Source: DASQZT01 sp963728965
GTDB taxonomy: Bacteria; Acidobacteriota; Terriglobia; Bryobacterales; Bryobacteraceae
DNA length: 64,000 nt
Direction: 5' to 3'
Assembly: GCA_963728965.1 (NCBI GenBank)
Contig: CAVSMH010000006.1
Coordinates: 558,001 to 622,000 of the forward strand
Of this stretch, positions 1 through 8,632 are shown in pieces (position 1 is the first letter of the stretch; each line of letters opens with the position of its first letter). Made by a program: the position numbers and the translations under genes. The notes under the pieces are model-generated. The model was not told where the DNA came from. It saw only the letters and a program-made list of their open reading frames with translations, and made no database searches.

Positions 1-1
1 C

Positions 2-1276
2 GGCAATACCGGCGTGTGGACGCAGATCTCCATCGACGAGCAACTCGGACTGGTGTACCTGCCCGTCGAATCGCCCACCAGCGACTACTACGGCGGCCAT
101 CGCCCGGGCAACAATCTCTATGGCGAAAGCCTGGTGTGCGTGGATCTCACGACCGGCCAGCCGAAGTGGCACTACCAGTTGGTGCACCATCCCATCTGGG
201 ACATGGACATCTCTTCGGCGCCGCTGCTGGCCGATATCAACGTCAACGGGCGCGCCATCAAAGCCGTCGCGCAGCCCTCCAAACAGGGCTTTCTATACGT
301 CTTCGACCGCGTCACAGGGAAACCCGTATGGCCCATCGAAGAGCGCCCGGTCGAGAAGGGCAACGTTCCCGGCGAATGGTATTCACCGACGCAACCGTTC
401 CCCACCAAGCCCGCGAATTACAGCCGCAATGGCGTCTCCATCGACGACCTGATCGACTTCACGCCGGCGCTGCGCGACCAGGCCCTCACCATCGTTGCCA
501 GGTACAAAATCGGGCCGGTCTACACTCCGCCCGTGGTGAGCACTCTGGAAGGTCCGCTGGCCACGCTGACGCTCGGCACGGCGAGCGGCGGCACGAACTG
601 GCCCGGCGGATCTTACGATCCCGACACACACACCCTGGTTGCCTATGCGTGCAACGCGTGCCTGACGCCGATCGGCCTGGTAGCGGCGCCCAAGCAGATC
701 TCCGACATCCGGTACATCGCCGGAACCGCGGGACAGGAGGTGCGCATCCGCACCGGTCCCGGCGAAGGGTCGGGCGCCGATGCGCCGCGGGCCGTTCGCT
801 CGTCCGCGCCGCCGGCGCGTGCAGCGGGCGCCTACATGGCCCTCAACGTTCAGGGCCTGCCGCTGATCAAACCGCCGTACTCTACCATCTCGGCGGTCAA
901 TCTCGACAAGGGCGAAATCGCCTGGCAGGTGCCGCATGGCGACACACCCGACAACATCCGCAATCATCCCGCGCTCAAAGGCCTGAACATTCCGCGCACG
1001 GGGCAGACCGGCTATAACGTCGGCACGCTGATCACCAAGAGCCTCGTGATCGCAGGCGATGGGCAGGTCACCACCACGCCCCAGCACCCGCGCGGCGCCA
1101 TGCTGCGCGCATACGACAAGCGCACCGGCAAAGAGGTGGGCGCGATCTACATGCCCGCGCCGCAGAGCGGATCGCCCATGACCTACCTGTTGCGCGGCAA
1201 GCAGTACATCGTGGTCGCCGTCAGCGGCGGCCCTTATTCGGGTGAATACATCGCGTATGCCCTGCCTTCCGACTAG
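2..1276 (+). CDS. PQQ-dependent dehydrogenase, C-terminal part (5' end outside window)
   Basis: The frame is open at the left edge, so only the last 425 or so residues are present. The visible part reads as the C-terminal half of a quinoprotein glucose/alcohol dehydrogenase beta-propeller: recurring blades with Trp/Gly signatures, phrases such as DLTTGQPKW, VFDRVTGKPVWPIEERPV and AYDKRTGKEVG, and a closing GKQYIVVAVSGG blade. These enzymes oxidise sugars or alcohols in the periplasm with PQQ as cofactor and pass electrons to a cytochrome or quinone. A c-type cytochrome gene overlaps its 3' end by 20 bp, a usual partner. The substrate cannot be told from this fragment. Confidence 0.85.
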   Translation, partial: GNTGVWTQISIDEQLGLVYLPVESPTSDYYGGHRPGNNLYGESLVCVDLTTGQPKWHYQLVHHPIWDMDISSAPLLADINVNGRAIKAVAQPSKQGFLYVFDRVTGKPVWPIEERPVEKGNVPGEWYSPTQPFPTKPANYSRNGVSIDDLIDFTPALRDQALTIVARYKIGPVYTPPVVSTLEGPLATLTLGTASGGTNWPGGSYDPDTHTLVAYACNACLTPIGLVAAPKQISDIRYIAGTAGQEVRIRTGPGEGSGADAPRAVRSSAPPARAAGAYMALNVQGLPLIKPPYSTISAVNLDKGEIAWQVPHGDTPDNIRNHPALKGLNIPRTGQTGYNVGTLITKSLVIAGDGQVTTTPQHPRGAMLRAYDKRTGKEVGAIYMPAPQSGSPMTYLLRGKQYIVVAVSGGPYSGEYIAYALPSD

Positions 1277-1679
1277 CGGCCGCCGGGCGGGTCTGCTCGT
1301 CTGTGCCTCGCTGCTCGTGGCGCAAGCCACGCGCTCGGTCTGGGACGGCGTCTACAACGAGGAACAGGTCCGGCGCGGCGAAGCGCTCTACCAGAAGGAG
1401 TGCGCCCGATGTCACGGCGTCTCGTTGACCGGCGGTGAGGAGGCCCCGCCGCTCTCCGGAGGCGCCTTCGTTGCCAACTGGACCGGGACCACCGCGGGCG
1501 ATCTCGCCGAACGCATCCGCACCACCATGCCCCCCGATGCCATTGGGCATCTGAGCCGCCAGCAGAACACCGACATCCTCGCGCAGATTCTCAACGCCAA
1601 TCACTTTCCCCCCGGCAAGGCCGAGTTGCCGCGCGAAACCGAACTCCTCAAACAAATCCGAATCGAGCCGTCGAAGTAG
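1257..1679 (+). CDS. secreted c-type cytochrome, likely partner of the PQQ dehydrogenase
   Basis: A 140-residue protein. I prefer the ATG at 1257 over the GTG at 1242 because it puts a signal peptide (GLLVCASLLVAQA) right at the N-terminus; both overlap the stop of the upstream dehydrogenase. A single haem-binding CARCH motif lies at residues 49-53 in a typical cytochrome c setting (GEALYQKECARCHG), followed by a PPLSG segment and a TTMPPD segment that may supply the axial Met. The role inferred from coupling is to accept electrons from the PQQ enzyme in the periplasm. Confidence 0.85.
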   Translation: MPCLPTSGRRAGLLVCASLLVAQATRSVWDGVYNEEQVRRGEALYQKECARCHGVSLTGGEEAPPLSGGAFVANWTGTTAGDLAERIRTTMPPDAIGHLSRQQNTDILAQILNANHFPPGKAELPRETELLKQIRIEPSK

Positions 1680-1737
1680 CAACACACCCGTGGCTGTGGG
1701 GGCCTGAACCCCGGCGGGACGGACCACGCAAGACAGG

Positions 1738-4527
1738 ATGTTCCACGGAAAGTATCGGCGCGAACATTCCACAACGTGGCGAACGGGTTACGATGGTTCG
1801 GGGGAATTGGCCGCAATCGCACGCACTCACAACCACGAAGAAAAAATCCTGCTGGTGCTCACGCTGATTATCGGAGCCGTCGTCGGTCTGGTGGTCGTGG
1901 CTTTCATTCTCCTGACCGAAAACCTGGGCTCACGGCTTTATCCAGCCGGCAGCGCGGCCTGGCGCAGGGTTCTCATTCCAGTCGTCGGCGCGGCGGGGAC
2001 CGGTCTGTTTCTCTTCAAATATTTCCCGAATGCACGCGGAAGCGGCATTCCGCAGACGAAGACCGCCTTATTCACTCGCGACGGGTTCATCACGTTCCGC
2101 ACGGTCTTGGGCAAGTTCGGCCTATGCTCCGTTTCGCTGGCCAGCGGCATCGCGCTTGGCCGCGAAGGTCCGTCGGTGCATGTGGGCGCGGGGATCGCCT
2201 CGGTCCTGGCACGCAAGCTCGGGCTTTCCGCGAGCGGTGTCAAGTCGCTGGTGCCGGTGGGAGCCACGGCCGCGCTGGCCGCCGCGTTCAACACGCCCAT
2301 CTCCGCCGTGCTGTTCTCGCTCGAAGAAGTGATGGGCGACATGCACGCGCCGGTTCTCGGCTCGGTGGTGCTCGGCTCGGCCACATCCTGGATCGTGCTG
2401 CACCTGTTACTCGGCGACGAACCGCTGTTCCACGTGCCGGCCTACCAACTCGTGCATCCGGTGGAGTTCGTGTTCTATGCGGTGTTGGGTGTGGCTGGCG
2501 GCGTGGTTTCGGTGGCTTTCACCAAGCTGCTGCTCTGGCAGCGCAAATTCTTCCTGCGCATGCCGGAGGCCACGCAGTGGTTCTTGCCGGGCGTGGGCGG
2601 GCTCTCGGTGGGCCTGCTGGGCTGGTTTTACCCCCAGGTGCTGGGCGTCGGCTATGCCGTAGTGGGCCAGGCGCTGAACGGGCAACTGGTGGTCGGCACG
2701 ATGGCGCTCCTGGTGTGCCTCAAGCTTTTCGCCACCGCCACGTGTTACGCCTCCGGCAATGCGGGAGGCATTTTCGGCCCCAGCCTGTTTATCGGCGCCA
2801 TGATCGGCGGCGCAGTGGGGGGCGTAGCCCACTTGATCGCGCCCGATTACACCGGCGGCGTGGGAGCGTATGCACTGGTTGGCATGGGCACGGCCTTCGC
2901 CGGAATCGTGCGAGTCCCGCTCACCTCGGTCATCATGATTTTCGAAATCACCCGCGACTACTCGATCATCGTGCCGCTCATGATTTCGAATCTGATCAGC
3001 TACTTCATCTCCAGCCGCCTGCAGGAGGAGCCCATCTACGAGGCCCTGCTGCATCAGGACGGCATCCACCTTCCGTCCGGCGCGCGTGCCCGCGAAGCGC
3101 TGCTGACGGTGGGCCACGCCTTCCGTCCCGAAGCCCAGATCGTTCCGGCGAGCATGACGGTCGCCCAGGCGGCGGCGGCCGTGGACTCCGCCGCCGGCGG
3201 CTGGCCCGTGATGGATGAGGACGGCCTGCGGGGCATGCTGACGGCAGCCCATGTGGAGCAACTCATGGCGGCCAACCGCGGCGGCGAGGTCCTGAGCAAC
3301 GTGGTGACCATGCCCAAGGAGGAGCTGACCGCCGCGGAATTCCCGCACGTGCATGCCGACCATCCGCTGGACGTCGCGATGCGCCGGATGGCGCAGACCG
3401 GCTGGAAGGTGCTCCCGGTCGTCAGCCGCACCAACGTACGCGAACTCAAGGGCACGATTTCGCTTGACGACATTCTGTCCGTGTATCGCGCGGGCGTCCC
3501 GAAGGAAGCCACAGCGCCGGCCGGGGCTGTGGACCGCAGCGGCGCGCGGTTGTCGCTGCTGGTCGGGGTTCTGGCGGTATTGGTGGGACTCATCATCCTC
3601 ACCGGGTTTCTCAACTACTTCTATCGGGCCGAGCGCACCAACCGAGCCCGACACTTCTACGAGGCGGGCAACGAGCTGGTTTCAAAGGAGCGCTACGCGG
3701 AAGCCGTCGAGCAATACCGCCGTGCCCTTTCGATTACGCACAGCGCGGCGTATCGGGAAGCGCTCGCGCAGTCGCTCGAAAAGGCCGGCCATCTCAATGA
3801 AGCCTCCCTCTATTTCAACGAGGTGCTGCGCGACCAGCCGAACAGCGGTTCGGTCAATCTGGGTCTGGCGCGCATCGCTGTCGCGCAGGACCTTATCGAC
3901 GACGCGGTGCCCCACTTCCAGCGAGCGATCTACGGGTCGTGGCCCAGCAACGCCGTCGAGCACCGCGTGCAGGCACGCATGGAGATGATCGAGGCGCTCC
4001 AGAAAGCAGGCCGCGTGCCGCAGGCGCGGGCGGAACTGTTGCTGTTGGCGGCGCAGGTTCCCAACGATCCCCCGCTCCAGAAGCAGGCGGCCCGCATGCT
4101 CACCGAGGCCGGGCTATATCGCGAGGCGGCTACCCTGTACCGCACGATTCTTCAACACAACCCCAATGATGCCGGAGCGTGGGAAGGCCTCGGGGAAGCA
4201 GAACTCTCCCTGGACAATTTCAGCGCCGCGCGCACTGCTTTCCGCGACGCCCTGAAGATCGATCCCACCGATACCAAAGCCAGCCAGCGAGTCGATTTCT
4301 GTGAAAAGGTCCTCGCGCTCGACCCCACGCTCCGCGGTCTGAGCGCAGCCGAACGGCGCAAACGCGGCCGGCAACTGCTCGCCGCCGTGGCCGAAAAATG
4401 CGCACCGGGGACCCGTATTTCCCCCTCGGGGGACGTCCTCGGCCGCGCCCGGGAAATCTGGGATTCCTGCAACACAAAGCCTTCCCGGGACGATCCGGTT
4501 TACCGCTTGATGAGCCGGCTCCAATAG
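1738..4527 (+). CDS. ClC chloride channel/antiporter fused to CBS pair, extra TM helix and TPR domain
   Basis: 929 residues, about twice a usual bacterial ClC. Residues about 35-440 form the ClC core with all three filter motifs: GSGIP (101-105), GREGP (141-145, containing the gating Glu) and GNAGGIFGP (340-348). The LEE segment after the middle helices matches the position of the proton Glu of ClC antiporters, which suggests Cl-/H+ exchange. Residues about 450-585 look like a CBS pair. A further hydrophobic helix (about 605-630) and TPR-like repeats (about 635-850) follow, ending in a Cys-containing tail. A TTG at 1807 (residue 24) is a possible alternative start closer to the first helix. 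The gene stands alone. The TPR extension implies partner binding, on a side of the membrane I cannot assign. Confidence 0.88.
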   Translation: MFHGKYRREHSTTWRTGYDGSGELAAIARTHNHEEKILLVLTLIIGAVVGLVVVAFILLTENLGSRLYPAGSAAWRRVLIPVVGAAGTGLFLFKYFPNARGSGIPQTKTALFTRDGFITFRTVLGKFGLCSVSLASGIALGREGPSVHVGAGIASVLARKLGLSASGVKSLVPVGATAALAAAFNTPISAVLFSLEEVMGDMHAPVLGSVVLGSATSWIVLHLLLGDEPLFHVPAYQLVHPVEFVFYAVLGVAGGVVSVAFTKLLLWQRKFFLRMPEATQWFLPGVGGLSVGLLGWFYPQVLGVGYAVVGQALNGQLVVGTMALLVCLKLFATATCYASGNAGGIFGPSLFIGAMIGGAVGGVAHLIAPDYTGGVGAYALVGMGTAFAGIVRVPLTSVIMIFEITRDYSIIVPLMISNLISYFISSRLQEEPIYEALLHQDGIHLPSGARAREALLTVGHAFRPEAQIVPASMTVAQAAAAVDSAAGGWPVMDEDGLRGMLTAAHVEQLMAANRGGEVLSNVVTMPKEELTAAEFPHVHADHPLDVAMRRMAQTGWKVLPVVSRTNVRELKGTISLDDILSVYRAGVPKEATAPAGAVDRSGARLSLLVGVLAVLVGLIILTGFLNYFYRAERTNRARHFYEAGNELVSKERYAEAVEQYRRALSITHSAAYREALAQSLEKAGHLNEASLYFNEVLRDQPNSGSVNLGLARIAVAQDLIDDAVPHFQRAIYGSWPSNAVEHRVQARMEMIEALQKAGRVPQARAELLLLAAQVPNDPPLQKQAARMLTEAGLYREAATLYRTILQHNPNDAGAWEGLGEAELSLDNFSAARTAFRDALKIDPTDTKASQRVDFCEKVLALDPTLRGLSAAERRKRGRQLLAAVAEKCAPGTRISPSGDVLGRAREIWDSCNTKPSRDDPVYRLMSRLQ

Positions 4528-4680
4528 GTTTCCGGCGGCCGTAAGATATGGCACGATTTCATTGTGCGAACATTAACAGCCCTGCATCTTTCTTTACGGC
4601 AGTCGCGTTCTTTCTGTCGGCAGTCGTGTTATTGATGTGAATTAGCAAGGATATCCTCCGATCGCCACGCAATTAATATG

Positions 4681-4772
4681 CATAATTCTGGTAATCTGAT
4701 GCCACCGGGTGAATCCCCCCAAGTGCCGGCCGATAAGCCGGCGGAATAAAAGTCTGCGCGACTTGCGCTTGA
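4681..4772 (+). promoter_or_regulatory. AT-rich promoter region and two-hairpin 5' leader of the deacetylase gene
   Basis: The gap from 4528 to 4772 is markedly more AT-rich than its surroundings. CATAAT at 4681-4686 is a good -10 candidate, which would give a leader of about 80 nt. The leader holds two perfect hairpins close to the start codon: GCCGGC/GCCGGC (4725-4730 and 4737-4742, loop CGATAA) and AAGTC/GACTT (4750-4754 and 4760-4764, loop TGCGC). No clear Shine-Dalgarno lies between the second hairpin and the GTG at 4773. I do not recognise a known riboswitch class. Confidence 0.4.
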
Positions 4773-5831
4773 GTGGGACGTTTGGAAATTGAAAGCCTTC
4801 GAAAAACGAAACTGAGCAAGCGCGAATCCCTTGCGCGCTGGCTTCACGCGCTCGGCATTCAGGCCGTCCTGAACCGCCTGCCCCAGCGGAGGTCGCTGTT
4901 GGTTGTCAACTACCATCGGGTGGGCGACGCCGACGCCACCCGCTACGACTCGGGCGTGTTTTCGGCTACCGCGGAACAGTTCCGCTCCCAAATGGAGTAC
5001 CTGGCCGAGCACCTGAAACCAGTCACCCTGGAGGAGACGCTCTCGTTTCTTGAAGGAAAGGATGGCGAGAGCCGGACCGGATGCCGCGTACTGGTCACTT
5101 TCGATGACGGCTATGTAGATAATTTCCAGATCGCGTTTCCGATACTGCGCGATTTGGGAATTCAGGGCGTTTTCTTTCTGCCGACGGCGTTCATCGGCAC
5201 GGATAAAATCCCCTCGTGGGACCGCGTGGCTTACCTTGTGAAGAGCGCCCGAAATCGGAATTTTTCGTTGTCATATCCGGTCGAAACCCGGTTCGATATC
5301 GCTGCCGATGGAGTTTACGAAGTGGCGCGCCGGGTGGTGAATCTGCTCCGGGAGTTGCCCGCGAACGATTTGGCGCGGGCCATCGAGGAGCTCGAGCGGG
5401 CCTGTCGCGGCGACCAGCCGAACCCGCGCCTGGATCGCTGCTTCATGAACTGGGGCGAAGTCGCGCAGATGATGGAGGGGGGCATGGCAATCGGCGCGCA
5501 CACGCATACCCACCGCTTGCTCGGGCCGCTCCCTGAAGAGGAACAGCGGAAAGAACTGATGGAAAGCCGCACGCTCCTCCGCGAGCAGGTCGGCGTGGAT
5601 GTGCAAACGCTGGCCTACCCGCTGGGTTCGGCCTCGAGCTTTACGGAGCAGACCAAGCGCCTGGCGGAGCAGACCGGCTACCGGGGTGCGTTTTCCAACT
5701 ATGGAGGCATCAACTCACTACGGGGTATGGAACGGTTCGACATCCGGCGGGTGAGTGTGGATAAACGCTCGGTGCAGAGGTTCCAGACGCAGGCGTCGAT
5801 CGGCGCGGTCGCCAACTTCTTCTGGCCATGA
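4773..5831 (+). CDS. polysaccharide deacetylase (NodB/CE4 family)
   Basis: 352 residues from a GTG start. The NodB homology domain is clear: TFDDGY carries the catalytic base and metal Asp (about residues 109-114), and AHTHTHRL carries the metal-binding His pair (about residues 246-253); a LAYPLG segment follows. CE4 enzymes remove N-acetyl groups from polysaccharides in a divalent-metal-dependent reaction. There is no signal peptide; the charged N-terminus (KRESLARWLHALG) resembles deacetylases of exopolysaccharide clusters. It is the first gene of a same-strand group with an asparagine-synthase-like protein, a methyltransferase and a GNAT enzyme, which suggests modification of a surface glycan. 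Confidence 0.85.
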   Translation: MGRLEIESLRKTKLSKRESLARWLHALGIQAVLNRLPQRRSLLVVNYHRVGDADATRYDSGVFSATAEQFRSQMEYLAEHLKPVTLEETLSFLEGKDGESRTGCRVLVTFDDGYVDNFQIAFPILRDLGIQGVFFLPTAFIGTDKIPSWDRVAYLVKSARNRNFSLSYPVETRFDIAADGVYEVARRVVNLLRELPANDLARAIEELERACRGDQPNPRLDRCFMNWGEVAQMMEGGMAIGAHTHTHRLLGPLPEEEQRKELMESRTLLREQVGVDVQTLAYPLGSASSFTEQTKRLAEQTGYRGAFSNYGGINSLRGMERFDIRRVSVDKRSVQRFQTQASIGAVANFFWP

Positions 5832-5898
5832 GAGCCGGCCCGGCTCCAGGCATCCCCCTTATGGCGATCTCAGGTCACAAGGCGTAATACTTTAGCGC

Positions 5899-7689
5899 AT
5901 GGCTGCCCTTCTTGGTCATACCCGGCGTGCCGAACGCATGGACGCCAGCCGCTGGCAGGCTGCGCTCGATCGCATGCTTTCGCGCTCGGGTAATGAATCG
6001 GAGACGCGGTTCGCCGTCGACCCACGCTTCGCCTTCCGCGGTGACGATCACCGCGGATTTGCGGAAAACGATTCCTGGGTGGTGATGCTGGATGGGTTTC
6101 TGGATGATCTTCCGCCTGATGAGGCCGGCGCCGGTGGTGCGGTGCACCTGCTGCGCTCCATCCAGGAACGGGGCATCGAGTCCGTGTATGGACGGACGGG
6201 TAGTTACGCCTTGGCCGCGGTCGACCGTCGCAGGTCCGCCGTGTATCTGCTGCGCGATCGCTTCGGCACGCGCCCGCTGCACTACGCCGACACCGGCGAT
6301 GGCTGGTGCTGGGCGTCCGAGATCAAGTGTCTGGCGCGGTTACTCCCTTCGACGGAGCTGGACCGTTCGTCGCTGGCCGAGATTTTCAACTACCGCTGGC
6401 TGGCGGGTCCGCGAACCCTCTTGCAGGGAGTGCGGCAGGTCTTACCGGGACACGTGGTCGTCCTGGGTAATGGCCGGCCGGCCTCCGCGACGTGCTATTG
6501 GAAGGCCCGCCTCAAGCCCGCCGAAAACGGAACGACCCTGAAGGACTGTGTAGAAGGGACCGAAGAGGTGCTGTTCAGTTATCTCGGCGGTCTGGCGCGG
6601 CAGTTCCGCCGGGTGGCCATTCCATTGAGTGCGGGTGTCGACTCGTCGCTCCTCGCAGCCCTTGCCAGCCGCGCGGGGTTCGCGGAGGTTCTCACCATAT
6701 CGGCGCGATATCCGGAATGGCACAACCCGGAACTGGAACCCGCCGCGGCTACGGCCCGCCATTTGAAACTGGAGCACCAGGTCGTCGATATCGAACCCGG
6801 CTTTGTCGCCTCGCAGTTTCAGCCGCTGTTGTGGCGTCTGGAAGAACCGGCCCGGCATTATCACATCTTCCCCTTGTTCCGCATGCTGGACGCGGTTGCC
6901 AACCGTGTGGACCTGGTGATCTACGGGGAAGGCGCAGATACCATTTTTGGATTGGGCTCTGTCCCTCGCATGGAACTGTTCTCGCGGAGACAGAAAATGC
7001 TGCGGCCGATTCCCACGCCGCTGCGGCATGGCTTGGGCGCCGTGGCCCGGCGCGTCGGCACGGGCCGCGCTAACTACCTCGCCGATCTGTTGCTGCACAC
7101 GCCTCTCTCTTACCTTTTCGACGTGTGCTCAATCAAGAGCCGCACCCGTCCGGCCGACCTGGTGCCCGGCCTCGATCCGAACGTGACGCCGAGCCAGGAG
7201 ACGCTCGAGACCTTCTTTCAGGGCGCCACCGACCTGGCCTCGCAACTGCAGATGCTTAACCTGTACACCGAGGTCAAGTGCCATCTCGAGACGATGGACC
7301 GGATGTGCGCTCCGACCGGATTGCAGGTGGCGGTGCCATTCCTGTCCGCCCCGGCGCTTGCCCTGGCTGAAAAAGTGCCCACTTCGCTGAAAGCGGCCGG
7401 CCGCGTTTCCAAGCCGATCCTGCGCGAACTGGGGGCGCGCTATTTTCCGCGGGAGTGGATGTACCGGCCCAAGTACGGATTCGATACCCCGACCGAGGCG
7501 TGGCTGCGCGGGCCGCTGCTGCCCTATGTGAATGCGCTCGGTGAGCCTCGCACCCTGAGCCGGGGCCTATACCGGCCGGAGGTGCTGGAACGTATCGGCA
7601 TGGATGGAGACTGGGAACTGCTGTGGACCGCGTGCTGTCTGGAGGCCGTGATTCGCCTGTTCGTCGATGGAGACCAACCCAACGGATGA
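5899..7689 (+). CDS. asparagine synthase-like protein lacking the glutaminase Cys
   Basis: 596 residues. The N-terminal half follows the class II glutamine amidotransferase fold (DRFGTRPLHY and WASEIKCLARLL are family signatures), and the second half has the synthetase PP-loop as LSAGVDSSLL (about residues 248-257), which binds ATP. AsnB proteins start MCGI, with Cys2 as the glutaminase nucleophile; this one starts MAALLGHTRR, and an in-frame TAG at 5893 excludes a longer N-terminus. It should therefore be unable to hydrolyse glutamine and may use ammonia or another nucleophile to form an amide on a carboxylate it activates by adenylation. There is no good ribosome site; a TAATAC element lies 8 nt upstream of the ATG. 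The substrate is unknown. Confidence 0.82.
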   Translation: MAALLGHTRRAERMDASRWQAALDRMLSRSGNESETRFAVDPRFAFRGDDHRGFAENDSWVVMLDGFLDDLPPDEAGAGGAVHLLRSIQERGIESVYGRTGSYALAAVDRRRSAVYLLRDRFGTRPLHYADTGDGWCWASEIKCLARLLPSTELDRSSLAEIFNYRWLAGPRTLLQGVRQVLPGHVVVLGNGRPASATCYWKARLKPAENGTTLKDCVEGTEEVLFSYLGGLARQFRRVAIPLSAGVDSSLLAALASRAGFAEVLTISARYPEWHNPELEPAAATARHLKLEHQVVDIEPGFVASQFQPLLWRLEEPARHYHIFPLFRMLDAVANRVDLVIYGEGADTIFGLGSVPRMELFSRRQKMLRPIPTPLRHGLGAVARRVGTGRANYLADLLLHTPLSYLFDVCSIKSRTRPADLVPGLDPNVTPSQETLETFFQGATDLASQLQMLNLYTEVKCHLETMDRMCAPTGLQVAVPFLSAPALALAEKVPTSLKAAGRVSKPILRELGARYFPREWMYRPKYGFDTPTEAWLRGPLLPYVNALGEPRTLSRGLYRPEVLERIGMDGDWELLWTACCLEAVIRLFVDGDQPNG

Positions 7690-7732
7690 GGCCCTCGGGA
7701 GCAGTGCGATCGATCAGCTCAACCCTCCGTTG

Positions 7733-7751
7733 GCCAGGGTCGCGCCCTGGC
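7733..7751 (+). terminator. hairpin between asparagine synthase-like gene and methyltransferase gene
   Basis: A perfect 7-bp stem, GCCAGGG (7733-7739) and CCCTGGC (7745-7751), with loop TCGCG, lies in the 110-bp gap. It has no T-tract, so it is more likely an attenuator, processing site or Rho-dependent pause than an intrinsic terminator. Confidence 0.35.
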
Positions 7752-7799
7752 GATCCACGCGGAGCCGCGAAATCCGCGCTTGTCCGATAAGGAGCGATT

Positions 7800-8576
7800 A
7801 TGCCATCTGAAACCGCCAAGCAAATCCTGCGACACGTCGTTCCCAACCCCATCCTGCAAGCCAGGCGTCGCGTTTGGGATTTCTACCTTACGGAATTCCC
7901 GCTGACTCGCTGGGAGTGGAGCCCGTCGGCCGAGAAGCGGCAGATTGCTTCCCGCCTACGTGAGATCCACGCGAGTATCACCTGCGAACATACCCATGCC
8001 GAGATGATTCGCATGATTGAAGCGATGCGGTCGATACCGCCCGATGTGCCGGGCTGCCTGGTGGAAGCCGGCTGCTACAAAGGTGGCAGCACCGCCAAAC
8101 TGAGCATCATGGCCAAGGCCCTGGGCCGGCAACTGGTGGTATTCGACTCCTTCGAAGGCATCCCCCCCAACGACGAGGCGCACAGCCGCAACATCTTCGG
8201 CGGCACCGTGGCGTTCCCGAAGGGCTCGTACGAAGGCGGGCTCGCCGAAGTTCGAGCCAACGTGGAACGGCATGGCGAAATCGACTGTTGCCGGTTCATC
8301 CCGGGCTGGTTCGACGACACCATGCCGGGTTTTCATCAGCCCATTGTGGCGGCGTTCGTCGATGTGGACCTGGCCTCTTCCACGCGCACCTGCCTGCGAC
8401 ACCTCTATCCGCTGCTGGTGCCGGGAGGCTTCCTGTTCTCCCACGATGGGCACCTTCCGCTGTGCCTCGAGGTGTTCAACGACGAAGCGCTATGGAGTTC
8501 CCTCGGCGTGAAGAAACCTCCGATCGAAGGGCTCGGGCGGAAGAAGTTCCTTTGCATCCGCAAGCCGGATCGCTGA
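7800..8576 (+). CDS. TylF/MycF-type class I SAM methyltransferase
   Basis: 258 residues from the ATG at 7800, with GGAG just upstream. The sequence matches the macrocin O-methyltransferase family: SAM-binding VEAGCYKGGSTAKLS (about residues 88-102), the acidic loop FDSFEGIPPND, and DVDLASSTRTCLRHLYPLL with the Asp pair that binds Mg2+ in TylF and MycF. Known members O-methylate deoxysugars of macrolides; related copies occur in glycan clusters. With a deacetylase, an amide-forming-like enzyme and an acetyltransferase-like protein alongside, methylation of a sugar in a surface polysaccharide or glycolipid is a reasonable inference. Confidence 0.85.
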   Translation: MPSETAKQILRHVVPNPILQARRRVWDFYLTEFPLTRWEWSPSAEKRQIASRLREIHASITCEHTHAEMIRMIEAMRSIPPDVPGCLVEAGCYKGGSTAKLSIMAKALGRQLVVFDSFEGIPPNDEAHSRNIFGGTVAFPKGSYEGGLAEVRANVERHGEIDCCRFIPGWFDDTMPGFHQPIVAAFVDVDLASSTRTCLRHLYPLLVPGGFLFSHDGHLPLCLEVFNDEALWSSLGVKKPPIEGLGRKKFLCIRKPDR

Positions 8577-8632
8577 GCTTGCCGTGGTTTCCGTCATGCT
8601 ACTGTGATCGTTTCCAAGGGCGCGGGAGGCGC

